Under the pieces are notes generated by a model that did no database searches, had not been told where the DNA came from, and saw only the letters and a list, made by a program, of their open reading frames with translations. A DNA stretch of 64,000 nt, from the NCBI GenBank assembly GCA_963377175.1, contig CAUJNA010000446.1, forward strand, positions 1,257,935-1,321,934, written 5' to 3'. A program made the translations under genes and the position numbers. Every line of letters starts with the position of its first letter. Positions within the stretch are counted from its first letter, which is position 1. Shown here piece after piece: positions 9,633 through 21,277 of this stretch. Source of the stretch: Effrenium voratum. Its lineage: Eukaryota; Sar; Dinophyceae; Suessiales; Symbiodiniaceae.

Positions 9633-12600
9633 CCACGGCCATGTTCCCTCAGGACTGGACACGCCGCTACCGCGACAGACTGGAGGAGGCCGCTTCCAAG
9701 CCGTGGCCGGAGCGTCGCGAGACGCTCTTCTGGCGTGGCTCTGATACGGGCTGCCTGGCACCCAGCGACTCAGCCCGATTTTTTGGTTTCGCTGAGCAGC
9801 CTTTGTTTTATTTCTGCTTGTCTTCGTTTAAGGGCCCCCCTCAAAAAGGTGGGATTCCTTGTGGGTTTGCATTTAAGAACCGCCGCAAAGGAAGACACGC
9901 CAATATTTGTGCGTCTCTTCTTTTAAGGGAGTTCATTCTTCTTATTTTGTGTGCCTCTTTTTTTTGTCTGAGCACCCAAAAAGCTGGGGTTTCCTTGGGT
10001 TTGGATTCAAGAACCAACCAAAAGGGGGGCCGCAAAGGAAGAGACACCAATTCAATTGTGGCCCCACCCTTCCAACCGACAATAGGACATGAACGATCCC
10101 TGTTGTTGTACGAATTGGAATCCCTGCACACTTCCAATCAAGCTGGAGAAACATGACAAAACCTGTCACTGTTTCATGACGTTCTTCGTTTCTTGAACCC
10201 GATTGCTCGATTGCAAAACAAGCCAGAAATAGATCAGAAGTCACTCAGCAATATTTGTTTTCCCCTAATGGGGGCTCGTTTTGACTCAGACAAAATGTGC
10301 TTGGAATTAATCCGGATTTGTGCTGAATTTAGTTTTTGATCCTTTTTTGTTGGGCTGGCTGGTTTTGCCAATGTCAGTCACATTTGATTTTCCAGATGCA
10401 GAAGTTACCGTCAGGGATCTTGCCCTTTGCAATTGGCAGCAGCATTTGCAAGTCCAGGCAATGACAGCACTTCTTCCTGTGGTCTTCGATGCACTGAGTG
10501 GACACCAAGTACCTTGGCAGCTCCCAGCTATGCCCATTGAAATGCTTAAACTTTAGAGGGGCGTTTGGCTAAAGGTGGTTTAACATGGTATCAATGAACC
10601 AAGGTACATGGCCGCTCTTTCCGCGGTCAAAGCTGGTCTTGGCGTCTTCCCTCTTCCCTGGACGTATTGACGCCTTATTCACCAAAGACACCGTGCACAG
10701 GGATTGCCAGGAAGTGTATGCCACCAGCGGCCTGTGGATTGACCAGATCATCGCTCCGGAGGCACATGTTCACCACAAGCATTTTGGCTTCAAGGGTTTT
10801 GAAGAGTGATGTTGACCCATACGAAATCAACCCCCAGTTAAGTAATAGGGGGGTGTCCCTGGGTGAAATGTGGGATTATTCACTTTTTCAGGTGAACACC
10901 ATACGTTCCGCACATAGCCAGGTCGGAATTTGGTACTTGATCAAATCGGCCTTGTCTCAGTCGCCGGCCGTTGCATTTTGCTATGTGGAAATGTGAGCCA
11001 GATCCTCAGCAAGAAGAACCTGCAAAAATCCAAACGATTCGCTTTGAGACGCGGGTGGAGGGCCGGACAATCCCAATCCATGATCACTAACGCTGGAAAA
11101 AGGACCCCTTTAACCCAGAGGAACTTGAGGATACGTCTCCAAACAGCCATATGGTTGCCGCTTGTGTAGATCATTGCTGTGTCAGAAGTCTCTGTCAGGG
11201 CTGTGAGTTTGTCTCCAGAGAAATCGAAATCCCTATTTCATGGGTTGTTTTCTACTGATTTTCCAAATCCGGCAACCCTTAATTGGTGGTTTGGATTAGT
11301 TGCTTGGGGATTTAACCTCCTGGTTCTTGTAGAAGGTAAATGGGAAGCCGCCCCCTAACCGCCAAACCACCACCAGAAAAAGGGACGCTGATTCTTGCTT
11401 CCTGACTTGTTTTAACTTTACACCTTTTGGGAAGGCCATTTTAGTGGCACATAAAAAGCTCGGACTGTTTTTCAGCCAATCCGCTCGATCGGAAGTGAGG
11501 GTTTGCCATCCAGAAGTGCCACCCACGACACATACTGAGGTACTTAGCCTATGCCGACGGCAGCTCCTTCTCGGACCGGCTCTACTGGCTGCTGCTCACG
11601 GGGTCTTTGGTCTTCAAGCCCCTCGGCCCGAAGAAGGTCCCCGCGGCCGCCCATGTTGTTTTTGTTTTTCTCATTTTTTTCGGTGGTCAAAAGCCATCCG
11701 CAAGACTTTTCACCCCCTAAATTTGCGAAAGGGGTCCAAGCTTTGTGTGGACTGACCAACTCGCCGGTTTTGAGTACGAGGCTAAACACCCGAACCGCAA
11801 AATCGTATCGCACCCAATGATCAACTGGGTCAGTTTCCCAAATATATCCCACAAAATGAAAGTTAAAGCTTAAGAGAGTTCCGCCGAAGCCCGAAAAACC
11901 GAGTCCGATTAGTCAGGGCGGTGAGTGTTGTGGCAAAAGTGGTCTGAAACCCCACCAAAAGGGCACACCCGAATGAACATCAACCAGGGGTTTATTAATC
12001 TGGGGTCAACATAACTGGGTCCGTTTGCTGTCCTTTCTTTGGGTCTTGAGAGCAATCCTGCACTTGCCAATTGGAGTGGCTTCCAGCTGACCATTGACTG
12101 AGAAAGCCCCAGCCGGGTTGAGCGGTTGGTTCATTCCCTCATTCCTTGAAAGCAGAAACTGTTTCTCGGGAAACGACTTGAAATGGGGTTCCCAAAAGCA
12201 AAGGGGACCCTTTTTTTGGATGTTGAAAGGGAAATCAACAGACCACTAGCTTTTCAAGGTTTCTTCATCAGCCCGGGTCTCAGGGAATTTCATCTCCGGG
12301 TTCCCATTTCTCCTTTCAGCACCCCACAGAAATTTCTCCGGGGCTCCCCGCCAGCTTTAGGGGCCTCCGGTGCTCAGTGCACCCACTAGGACAAAGAAAC
12401 AAAGGCGCGTAAAATGGCATGAGAATCACAGCCTGGAGTTTTTGCCATGACCCTTCAAACAATTGGGTCATGACCCAAAATAATGGGGTCATGGACCCAT
12501 TTTTAAAGGGGCATGGAGACTCCAGGTAAGTATATGAGTCAACTTCAGAATTATCAAAGACCACTTTATCAACGGCGTTTCATTCAAGACCATTTTTTGC

Positions 12601-15600
12601 ATTTTCCTTGGAGAACGATAGGGGACTCACTAAAAACGATACCCCTCTGAACATGGTTTGTGAACATGATGCATTCATTCACGTCTCAAGTGTCATTCTG
12701 CTTGCAAGCAATGTGGAGCATTGAGCGGCGTGAGCGGCTCACATGACTACCGCAAGGCAGAGAAGGCTATTGTGTGCTTGCTTGGCTCTGATAGCTTATA
12801 GAAAATGTGAAAGTTTTCCGCAACTTGACACACGCCCAGAACGATACCCGTGTCGATACCCCATCGATACCCCTGCAATGTCCCGCAGTTGCCAATGTGA
12901 GGCCTTGTGCATTTGCATACAAAAGACAAGTTCAGCAGACATCCTTCAGCACACACAGAAAGGGCCCGCAATGGGGAAGAGCGCTTCGTGTTCGAAAGAC
13001 TACGAATGTGGTTACGATGCCAATGCTGTGTTTGCGTAGAAAGTTTGTTGGGCACGTTGCGAATTCGCACGGCGCCACAGCGAGAGCGCTTGGGCACGCA
13101 GGATCCCTGCAGAGGGTTCGTCGGGCACTTTTCAACCTCGCACGGCGTCACAGCGAGGGCGCTTTGACACGCGCAATCCTCGCAGAGGGTTCGTTGGGCG
13201 CGTTACGAAGTCGCACGGCGCCACAGCGAGAGCGCTTGGGCACGCAGGATCCCTGCAGAGGGTTCGGCGGGCACTTTACGCATTCGCACGGCGCCACAGC
13301 GAGAGCGCTTCGAGGCGCGCGATCCCTGCAGAGGGTTCATCGGGCACTGCACGCACGCGCGAAACGTGGAGAACGATAGGGGACTCACTAAAAGTAGAAT
13401 GAATACACCCCACACAGCAAATATTGACGCTGGCTCATATACATATATAGTTTCGGGAACCCGCAAGAAGAGAGGGGAATGGCAACCACTTCGGTGAGAT
13501 CGTTGGAATGTTTCCCGACTCTAAGGATGTATATATATATATATATACATACATACATATTTGTTTTCGGGAACTCGCAAAAAGAGACAGAATGGACAAA
13601 GAGACAAAGGCGCGTGGGATGGAATGAAAATCACACTCTCTGAGCGCACGTTGTTTCCCTTTTCAGCCAGCAGTGTACCGAGGGCGATGCTCTCAGCACC
13701 GCCCTGCGCAGCTGAGCCACTTTGAATTTACTAGGGCAATCCGCAAGTTGGGTTTTGTTTCAGGGTTTCCTCCAACCTCCACGCAAAGGAACGTCAAAAC
13801 TTTTTTGCTCCCAACCATCCCCTTAGCTTTTTAGCCTTTTAGTGTGTAGTGGTCCACTCAAAGTTAAACTTTTAGCGGGGGATCTGAGGGCAGCCCAGAA
13901 AAGCGGCGATCTTTTCAATGGAAAACATCAGTCAGTTGCAACGTATGTGTATGGGCCAGAATTCGATACTAGCCGCATGTTTTAGTCCATGTTCCCATTT
14001 AACAGGGTTTCATTTGGGGTACGTACCTATTTTTGACCCATGTGCTTGACTGTTCTTGGCAAGCCGTTCTACTACTGATATGAGTATGATTATTATCATC
14101 AGTATCATTATTATCATTATGATTATGACTATTCTTATGCTCATGGCTATGCTTATGATGATTCTGAGTTTGATTATTTTGATAGTCGTATGGCCGCCTA
14201 TGACGCTTTCGTGAGGCAACCCTGAGGGGTGCCCCGAGCTCGGCATGAGGACCTCCTCTCGACTCCACGTGTGGCTGGATGGCGGCCTGCTGCCCTGGGA
14301 CCACTACGTGCCCGTGAGGGAGGATCTCGCCGAGCCTCGATATGGTCGGTATGGCCGGTATGGCCCTGGTATGGTGGGCCAAGGCTGCTCAAAATGGAGT
14401 TCGGACGCCCCCTGAACCCTTTTTCTGGGTCCAATGGTCCAATTGGAATCTTTCTTGGGGCAAAAGTGCCACTGAACCGCTGATCTACAGGCTGGGCCTG
14501 CAGTGGCAATCAATGCTTTGGGGGCGAGTTCTCCAACTTGCAAAGTCATCCAGGCGGAAACCTAAAACCCCTGGCCCTGACCGCCACTGAAGATGGTCAT
14601 GGTGATAAGGAGAAATCCAGAAAGTCGGACCTGACACTGACCAAATCCGATGCGGTGACATATGTTTACTGGGAGAAGCACCGAGGTTCGGGATTCAGGA
14701 TGTTGTCACCCACGGTATGACACCAACATGTTGTTCCAAATAGTCCTACATTGCTGAACCCCATGCTGAGCCAACATGGCCATGTTCAGTGGTGACCCAC
14801 CTCAAAAGCGGGTGGCATACATGAATCGAGACTCACCAAATTCCGAGTTTGGGTTCGGGACCCGTGAACATAATTATTCAGTGCCTGATTTGGCCCACTC
14901 CTCTGGGGTGGAACCTACAACATACATCCACCATGTACAGGGTTTAGTTGGGTAAAATTGGTACAATATCACCCAATGCCGACCCTTGGTTAATTATGTG
15001 TTGGCCAGTTTTCTCCAATAGGGTGTTTTTACTTTTTACCCGACTTATTTTTGTCTAAGAAACACCTTTTTTTTTGGGGGGGAGGGGGCAAAAACGAAAC
15101 GATGGTTCCCTTTTGGCTTGCTTTGACAACCAAAGAGGGCTCAGCAGAAGAAAGACACCCACACTTAGGTCTCGTCTTCTTTCACCTTTGGCCCTGCCCA
15201 GGATTTGCTGGACCATTTGGACTGGGCCAAGCAGAATGATGAGCAGAGTGCGCGGCGACTCGTTGCAAGAAGTGGCCCGGGGCCAGAGTCCTACAGCCAT
15301 ACATTCACCCAGTCAACAAGCAAGGGGGTGTTTATGGGAAAAGGGATCCCAGTAATCCCCATCCAAGAACCCTAATGATAAGGTGGGGGTTTACGAATCG
15401 GGCCGGGGGGGGGGCCGCATTGGGGTGTTTAAGCCGCTTGTGCTACCAAGCGAATCTTTCCCAAGTGACTGGAACAGCCCTCGTCAAAATGACAGAAATT
15501 GTTTTTTGCGAATCTGCATCAAACACCTAGCAAACCTTTTTGGGTGCGAGGTCTGGGGGGGAATACCTGTCCTTTTGGCTGTTTGCGTGTAGTTCCTCGT

Positions 15601-16296
15601 CACAGAGCCCGAAGAATTCGAACTTGGAGCATAGCGGGTCAGAGTGGGAGAGTAATGGCACTTACACAATCCACTCAATCGTGTTGGTTCCATGACGGGA
15701 CTGCGACAGCTTGTCAAAGAGCAGCTTCCCGCGCCACCACACTTCCAACCACGCCCTCAGTTTCGGTATGTTTGGAGTTAGCACTCTGAAGATTGATTGC
15801 CTTCAGAAACAGCATTCGCCCAGCGCCTCAAAGGTGGTTAGTATGAACATGGGGACATGAAAACCCTTTTACTCAGGATGACTCAGCTCCTTGGCTGTGT
15901 GTACCTGCTTCAATCACCGGGCCTCTCAGAAACTCCTCACCTTCTTGTAGCCACTGCCCCTGCACATCTCTTTCCAACTGCCTTTGAAAAGGATATCGTA
16001 GATATGATTCCTTTGGACCACTCAAATAATTATTCCAGGTAAGGTAGTTAGTAATTATGAACATCTGAATATGAAACCGAAAGCAAAGGTAGTCGGTATG
16101 AACATCGGGCTAGCACGCCTTTGGAGTATTCCATCCAGTTCTTCCAGTTTCGCCTCCCATGCAGAACCTAAGGATAGCAGATGAGGCGGGGAAGTTTGCG
16201 AGGAGCTCTTTGACTCTGGAGGGAAGCCTGCTGTATTTGTACCAGGTCCTTTCGACTCCCGGCCAGACATCCCCATCTCAGTTGTTCAAAGCTTGA
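9633..16296 (+). CDS. GT90 (CAP10-domain) family glycosyltransferase, six visible exons
   Basis: A split plus-strand gene. Proposed exons: 9,633-about 9,772 (LFWRGSDTG, the CAP10 donor-site region); 10,604-10,778 (FPRSKLVLASS, IDALFTKDT); 11,540-about 11,645 (YLAYADGSSFSDRLYWLLL, TGSLVF); about 14,228-14,334 (LLPWDHYVPVREDLAE); 15,202-about 15,260 (DLLDHLDWAKQNDEQ); 16,165-16,293 (RIADEAGKFARSSL, SLLYLYQVL), with TGA at 16,294-16,296. The order and spacing of WRG, DG.s.Rl, the gS.v.k strand, PW.HYVPvr.DL and the terminal helix match GT90 enzymes, which transfer glucose or xylose to proteins or polysaccharides, usually in the ER or Golgi. Intron 2 is a GC-AG intron; the ends of exons 1, 3, 4 and 5 are approximate. 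An N-terminal part, including any signal or membrane segment, was not found. Strong codon bias and no frame breaks in the six pieces suggest a functional gene. Confidence 0.82.
9820..10060. repeat. Two tandem family C-like units in the first intron
   Basis: Two diverged units repeat the series ...GGG-TTCCTTG-GGTTTG-ATT(T/C)AAGAACC...CCGCAAAGGAAGA(G/C)ACACC, ending near 9,903 and 10,048. CTCTTCTTTTAAGGG between them is inverted relative to the GGAAGAGACACC end, as expected for TIR elements inserted side by side. Confidence 0.5.
11283..11374. mobile_element. Introner-like element, family G
   Basis: The inverted ends TTGGTGGTTTGGATTAG and CTAACCGCCAAACCACCA are nearly perfect complements. The core CTGGTTCTTGTAGAAGGTAAATGGGAAGCC matches the copy at 5,755. 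It lies inside the GC-AG intron. Confidence 0.75.
11395..11498. mobile_element. Introner-like element, family A
   Basis: The core CCTTTTGGGAAGGCCATTTTAGTGG and the right end CGGAAGTGAG match family A; the left end CTTCCTGAC is inverted to it. It sits 20 bp from the family G element in the same intron and 41 bp before exon 3 of the glycosyltransferase. Confidence 0.65.
12432..12526. mobile_element. Short TIR element with internal palindromes
   Basis: The inverted ends CCTGGAGTTTTTGCCATG and CATGGAGACTCCAGG bound 95 bp. Inside are GGGTCATGACCC, a perfect 12 bp palindrome, and a second GGGTCATGGACCC. It is in intron 3 of the glycosyltransferase gene. Confidence 0.65.
12609..13394. repeat. 27 bp direct repeats bounding a 0.76 kb block
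   Basis: TGGAGAACGATAGGGGACTC followed by ACTAAAA occurs at 12,609-12,635 and again at 13,367-13,394. The block between them includes repeated GATACCCC motifs (12,640-12,872) and a 73 bp tandem array. The repeats could be remnants of an insertion or an older duplication. Confidence 0.7.
13058..13345. repeat. Tandem repeat, about 73 bp x 4
   Basis: Four copies of a unit containing CGCACGGCGCCACAGCGAG, GCGCTT, GATCCCTGCAGAGGGTTC and GGGCAC begin near 13,066, 13,138, 13,213 and 13,286. GC content is clearly higher than the surroundings. The open frames here are due to the repeat. Confidence 0.85.
13952..14040. mobile_element. Introner-like element, family E, reverse orientation
   Basis: The ends ATGGGCCAGAATTCG and CTATTTTTGACCCAT are inverted. 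The core GTTTTAGTCCATGTTCCCATTTAACAGG is the reverse of the family E middle (compare 63,152-63,251). It lies in intron 3 of the glycosyltransferase gene. Confidence 0.6.
14075..14180. repeat. Imperfect ATT/ATG trinucleotide-type microsatellite
   Basis: Degenerate runs of ATTATCATTATGATTATGAC type fill the 3' end of intron 3, about 50 bp before the next glycosyltransferase exon. Confidence 0.7.
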
Positions 16297-16299
16297 CCT

Positions 16300-17235
16300 T
16301 TGGAGCACCTGCTCGCTTCTTGGCAACCATTTTTCGTCATGGCCCCCATAGGTCAAGCTTTCCATCGCGGGTCCTTTGGGCAAGCCATACCTGCCCCCAG
16401 GGTGCATAGATTCCTTGCGGCGCTTCTCGGAAGCGCAGACCCTTTGGCTTCCCTGGGCTTGAAGTCTCACCAGCTGGCCTGAAAACAAACACCCCCCGCG
16501 CCTTGCCCGCGCCTGTTCGTTGTGTGAGGGGCCGTCACGTAGCTTGTTTTGCAGGCCAAAACCATGGCAAACCGATACAGAGGAGAAAACAACTAAAATG
16601 ATGTCCTGTTTGCCAAAGTGAGTGAGAGAAGGGTGGAAAAAGAGCTAGGTTCCCGACCGCAGGTTTGAGTCTACTTTTCAAGATTTGCCAGGGTTCCGAA
16701 TTTTGGGGCGATTCCGAATTTGGGGAGCCAGAAGGCTTGGATTCCTTTTGCTTTTCAGGAGCGACGTCCAACGCTCATGAGTCTGACTTGGGATATGATA
16801 CTACCGCTGTTCCTGTGCAGGGAAGCGTATCTTTCACCCCATGTGCAAGATTTTGCTCAGCGATCATTTTTTTTGGCCTGCCATGGGGCGTGTTAGTAGG
16901 TGGCCCTAGCTGGAGGTTGCCAACGGAATCCTTGGTTGGGTCTTGAAAGGGGCCACTGGACAGTGGCTTCCCAGTACAGCTGGGATTGCGGATCAGGATG
17001 TGCCCCTCCATTTCTTTTGAACAAGGCCGTGCCTGCAATGCGTTGCTCGCGATGAAACAGACTCCAGCATGCCTCTGCTCAAAGACTGTTGGGCCGTGAA
17101 ATGGCCGGCCGGTAGGGTCTTTTGACCGTCGCCTTGAAGGAATCAGGGGACTGAAGATCGCATAAGATCTCGGTTGCTAGTCCACTGTTTCTTGGGAACA
17201 CTGGCGCAATAGGACTGGGGAAGGCCCCATCCCCG
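16300..17235. other. Spacer after the glycosyltransferase gene
   Basis: A family I fragment lies at about 16,319-16,392 (TTGGCAACCATTTTTCG...GGTCCTTTGGGCAAG; compare 41,697-41,770). No exon is supported here. Confidence 0.4.
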
Positions 17236-17252
17236 GGGGTGTCGTTGTTTGT

Positions 17253-17580
17253 TTGGCTGCCACTTCGAGAGTGCTGGATCGCAGATTTATCGTGGGCAAT
17301 GTGCAGCGAGCTAACCCATTCGGGGGAAACGAGCTCACCTATTTCGTATTCCGTTTTGAGTCACCCCAGTGTTGCCGCCGGATGGTGGCCTTGCCCGTTC
17401 CAGAACGTTTTTGCTTCCGGAAGCCAGATTCTCGGAGCCCTGAGACGGGAATGAATCAACGAGCTTTTGGACACATTCAAGTCAGAATCTTGCAAAAGTA
17501 TATTGGACATGCTTTGATACATGGGTCTGACATGCAACAAATGCTTGGATGGTCCTCTTGGTTCCACTGTGTTCCACTCT
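17253..17580 (+). CDS. Possible exon, unknown protein, weak
   Basis: The open plus frame contains VLDRRFIVGNVQRANPFGG and ELTYFVFRFESPQCCRRM. Codon bias is only moderate and splice sites are unplaced; an overlapping plus frame is also open. No family recognised. Confidence 0.25.
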
Positions 17581-17938
17581 AAAAACACAAGAATGTCGTA
17601 CCCGCAACAATTAGACAGACCCACATCTTATCAAGGGTTTGGTTGTTTATCTACCTGAAGGCTGTTTCTGAGAAGGCAACATGCAAACACAGGGGCGCTG
17701 CACAACACCTTTTATACCATCTTGTTATCAAAAGCTCTTGGACACATCATGCTTGAAAGGTGACTCTGTCCGACTCTGAGGAGGCTTGGGCAAGTTATTC
17801 GGCTGACCCCCGATGAGCTCGCCGCAGAGATCCCAAGATGCCGCGGAAGATCGCAGGCGACGGATCCGTGCACGCCGCAACCTCACAACTGGACCGTCAA
17901 AAGGGGTTTTCGAGGACCAGGACATTTTCTCTTGAGGA

Positions 17939-18039
17939 GGCTGTGGCTCAAAAATATGAAATTAAACTGGCCCCTAGGTGAAATGGAAACAAAGACCAAA
18001 ACCTGCGTAACCCTAGCTCTTAAATCTTGAGCCACACCG
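17939..18039. mobile_element. Introner-like element, family E
   Basis: The inverted ends GGCTGTGGCTCAAAA and CTTGAGCCACACCG bound 101 bp. The middle ATGGAAACAAAGACCAAAACC is shared with the 63,152 copy. No clear direct repeat flanks it. Confidence 0.8.
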
Positions 18040-18049
18040 ACCTGTGATC

Positions 18050-19290
18050 CCTTGAGCACCAGAGCATGGATAGCACCATCAGCTACTAGAAAAGGACCAA
18101 CAGGGGGAAGCGCAGCTGAAATCCACGAGAAGGGTATCCAAACCTTTTTCTAGATTAAGGCGACAACATCTTCGCATGGATCCCTTGAGTCATCAATATT
18201 CGAGAGAAGGATGTTTGACGTTCGAAGGCCCCGGATTTGCCATCTAGTTGGCTGCTGAACCCGGTTTCGTGCGAGTAAGCCTTCGAGCAAGCCACCAGCA
18301 AGGGCTACTCTCCTGTCAGTCAGGAGGGAACTCAAGCTGTGATTTGAAGAGCCTCATTTTGGCACCTCCCCTTTTGGTGTTTCGTCTGAAGTTGCAGGGG
18401 AGCAGCTGCTTTTTTTGTTGCTTGGGCGGAATGCCCAGATTGGGTCTAAATCTCCAAACCACCTATCCTAATCACCACTTCAGGGTTACTTGATCAAGTG
18501 TCGTGGTGTTTTTGATCAAGTCGATCGGGGATGTAGAATAGAATGACATCAAGGTTGAGCTGGTCAATTCTAGCAAACTACGCGACACATGGGCGTGTTT
18601 GTGCTTTTTGGGTGGTGGGTAGTCAAGCTTTGCTCATGATATTGGAGTACAAGTAAAGCTGGTCTTGGGTTTCCCACCTGCGTGTCGCGAATTTTGGCCA
18701 GGTGGATTCTGTGTGCATCGCTTTCCATATGATCTCTCAGTTCACTGGTGCATCAGCGGGTTGTGTTGCTCCATTTGGTGCCTCTCGATTGAACCATCAG
18801 CTCTTGGTTGCATTTTTCTCCGTCTCTTTGAGCATTGCGAGCATGATTTCAATGTTACCGAGCTGCACCATAGTCCTGTGAGTGTGCTTGCTTGCATACT
18901 GAGTATTGGCTCGCGGTGACAATGAGGCTTCAGAAAGAATCGACGCAGCTTTGTCATTTGGGCATTGATGTGTGGCTTTGTCATTTAGGCATTGATGTGT
19001 GGTGAGCTGTTCATTCTTGGGTTGGCTTCAGAACGGCAGGGGGATGTTAAGCCCTTTTCTTGGTCAAGAGTGGTCCCACGACCTCGTGTTTCTTCGCTTC
19101 AGATTTAGCTTCGTGTTGTCAAGCGCCTGCCAGCCCTTCCAGGCCGTTTTGGGACATGTTGAAGGGCCCCATTTGGTGTCGCCTTTCACAAGAGTCCAAT
19201 TAAATGGCGTTGTCTTGTTTTCACCCTTTTTTGGTTGGTGTCAAAGGGGAACCAAAAGGAAAACCCACCATTTACGGGGGTGCAACGTTA
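18050..19290. other. Non-coding, no supported gene
   Basis: It contains a family G fragment near 18,448-18,478 and a tandem GGCATTGATGTGTGG(C/T)G duplication near 18,960-19,003. Nothing else was recognised. Confidence 0.4.
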
Positions 19291-19299
19291 AACACCCCC

Positions 19300-19444
19300 A
19301 GATGGCCTCCCAGCGTCGCGCATACGAATTGCCTCGAAGGCGTCAGAGGAGTTGGACTGCTGGGCTCTGGGGTTCACCCCCGACTTCTGCTGCAATCTGG
19401 AGTGGCCCCCTCTGCAATTCGAACGCGCCGGGGGCGTCGCGCGT
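19300..19444 (+). CDS. Exon with Cys-Trp...Cys-Cys motif, copy 1
   Basis: The plus frame reads SEELDCWALGFTPDFCCNL then EWPPLQFERAGGVARR, with a very high share of G or C at third positions. The motif C-W-x(4)-(F/Y)-(T/S)-x(3)-C-C recurs in the exon at 19,822-19,930. Paired cysteines suggest a secreted or luminal, disulfide-stabilised protein. The family is not known to me. Exon limits are approximate. Confidence 0.55.
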
Positions 19445-19821
19445 CGCGTTTTTTTTGTTTTGGGGGGGGGGGGAATTGGGCCGGGTCACCATATCTGTAT
19501 CCTTTTTGGATGCTTCAACGGAGAAAAAGGGGGAGCCCTGTTTGTCTCTGGTGGAAAGTGGGCGTCCCCCATGTCCATGGGTAGTGGCAAGATGCAGGGT
19601 ACTGCCTCGTCAGTTGTGTGTTTTGTCGAGCCCAGCTAGCAGACTAGGCTTCCAAGAAATCCGTGATTCCAGTTGTCACGTTTGCTTGTGCAAGGCTGTT
19701 GAAGCGTTGATCTCCTTTTTGGGGGGAGGGAGCAAAGTGCGCAGACTGGTCAAACTTTCAACCACCCGGCAGGTGCTGGCACGCTCAAAGTCCGCCAAAC
19801 AGCAAGCAGCAATGCCCACCC

Positions 19822-19930
19822 CGACGTCCTGTGAGGCTGGGTCCCAGCGGCAACGCTGCCTGCTGGGCTGGCCCCTACTCCTTCGCGGCCTGCTGCCGAG
19901 GCGCGAGGGAGTGGGCCTCAAGGCTGCTGG
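19822..19930 (+). CDS. Exon with Cys-Trp...Cys-Cys motif, copy 2
   Basis: The frame reads RLGPSGNAACWAGPYSFAAC then C-R-G-A-R-E-W-A-S-R-L-L, codon-biased toward C and G. It repeats the CW...(F)..CC pattern of the exon at 19,300-19,444, 0.5 kb upstream on the same strand. The two probably belong to one gene made of repeated units. The minus frame is open only because the GC-rich shadow frame lacks stops. Confidence 0.55.
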
Positions 19931-20265
19931 GGCAGTTCCTTGTTCAACTTTTTTTGGGAGGGGGCTGCTTTCCTCGCCAAAGGCGTGTTTTTCTGAGGAG
20001 GATGAGACCAGAAGATCCTTTCCTTCATCACTTTCCTGATGCGTTGTTTGTGATAGTTTGCGATCCCAGAAGCGCCCAGGTCGCTGGAGAACTGGGTTTT
20101 TGGTGACTGTTTTTTTTTGGTTGGAGAGGAATGCCACTGCAACCCACCCTTTTCCTACAACCCAGTTTGTGAGGCAACTCTGTTCGAAGCACCTTTTGTA
20201 CTTGAACCTCATACAAGTGGGTTTGGGAAACCTGAGTTTGACGACCTGCGAGGGTGTCATGCTCG

Positions 20266-20661
<396 letters not shown>

Positions 20662-20879
20662 GAGTACTTGGGGGCCTGTTTAGCATTGCAGGTGCAAATC
20701 GAAAAATCCATCCATGCAGTGGTTGGTACCTAGAAGAATGCACAGGCGGCGGGGTGTACTCCTACCCCTTTCGGTTAGTTGTAGGGATGCGCTAGTCGTG
20801 CCCGATGAGAAGGTCTTGAGCTTGAATGTTGGCGACGGAGCATTGGCCTTGTAACCTTCCTTGGAGGAAACCAACACAG

Positions 20880-20970
20880 AAAGGATGCGGTCATTTGCCC
20901 AGACCTATTTCGACTCTGCGGGCGAAGCAGTCATTACGATATTGCTTTTCGGCGCAGCACTAAGATTGCG
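20880..20970 (+). CDS. Probable exon with hydrophobic segment, cut by an element
   Basis: The plus frame MRSFAQTYFDSAGEAVIT continues ILLFGAALRLR up to a TIR element at 20,971. The hydrophobic stretch could be a membrane segment. Coding sequence appears to resume after the element at 21,046, though the joining phase was not resolved. Confidence 0.35.
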
Positions 20971-21045
20971 CTCCCAACATGGAACCTACAAGCCCAACAA
21001 CAATGCAGGAACCGGTTCCTGTGCAGGTTCCATGCTTGTTGGGAG
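20971..21045. mobile_element. Short TIR element, CATGGAACCT family
   Basis: The inverted ends CTCCCAACATGGAACCT and AGGTTCCATGCTTGTTGGGAG bound 75 bp with a central GGAACCGGTTCC palindrome. Related elements lie at 30,865-30,922, 38,503-38,599 and 39,199-39,271. Confidence 0.7.
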
Positions 21046-21051
21046 GGTCTT

Positions 21052-21186
21052 CCTGCTGGATTCTTCGTCCCGTTCGAAGTTCGAACCTCGCGAGCCGCGC
21101 AGAACACCTGGATGCCCTCGACGCGACAACCGGGGAAAAGCAGCGAGGCTTCACGGGTCAACAACTCCCGAGAAACGAGTTGGCCA
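21052..21186 (+). CDS. Probable exon, unknown protein
   Basis: The plus frame contains SSNLASRAEHLDALDATTGE and KQRGFTGQQLPRNELAM with strong GC3 bias. It is bounded by a TIR element on the left and a family E element on the right (from 21,182). The composition is hydrophilic and helical. No family recognised. Confidence 0.5.
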
Positions 21187-21277
21187 TGGTTCAAAACCAA
21201 TGGTACCATTTTGGGATAGGTGCGCCACCCATGTTAGTGTATTTTAGTGGGGATTGGGGGTACGGGGTTTTGGCCAG
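21182..21277. mobile_element. Introner-like element, family E
   Basis: It starts GGCCATGGTTCAAAACC and ends GGGGTTTTGGCCAGTTGG. The left core CCAATGGTACCATTTTGGG is identical to the copy at 7,724. Confidence 0.65.

Larger units (their letters stand above)
10779..11539 (+). other. GC-AG intron of the glycosyltransferase gene
   Basis: The upstream exon ends CACCACAA, the intron starts GCATTTTGG and ends ACTGAG, and the downstream exon starts GTACTTAGCC. Joining restores HHK-YLAYADG in frame, which matches the family. A GC donor with G after the AG acceptor is the dinoflagellate style. The intron carries a family G and a family A element. Confidence 0.75.

Noticed and set aside
10782..10800. 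GCATTTTGGCTTCAAG, a near match to the spliced leader
   Set aside because: It has an extra T, lacks further leader sequence and lies at the start of a well-supported GC-AG intron, so chance is more likely.
13058..13345. 73 bp array as a CRISPR array
   Set aside because: Units are contiguous tandem copies without unique spacers.
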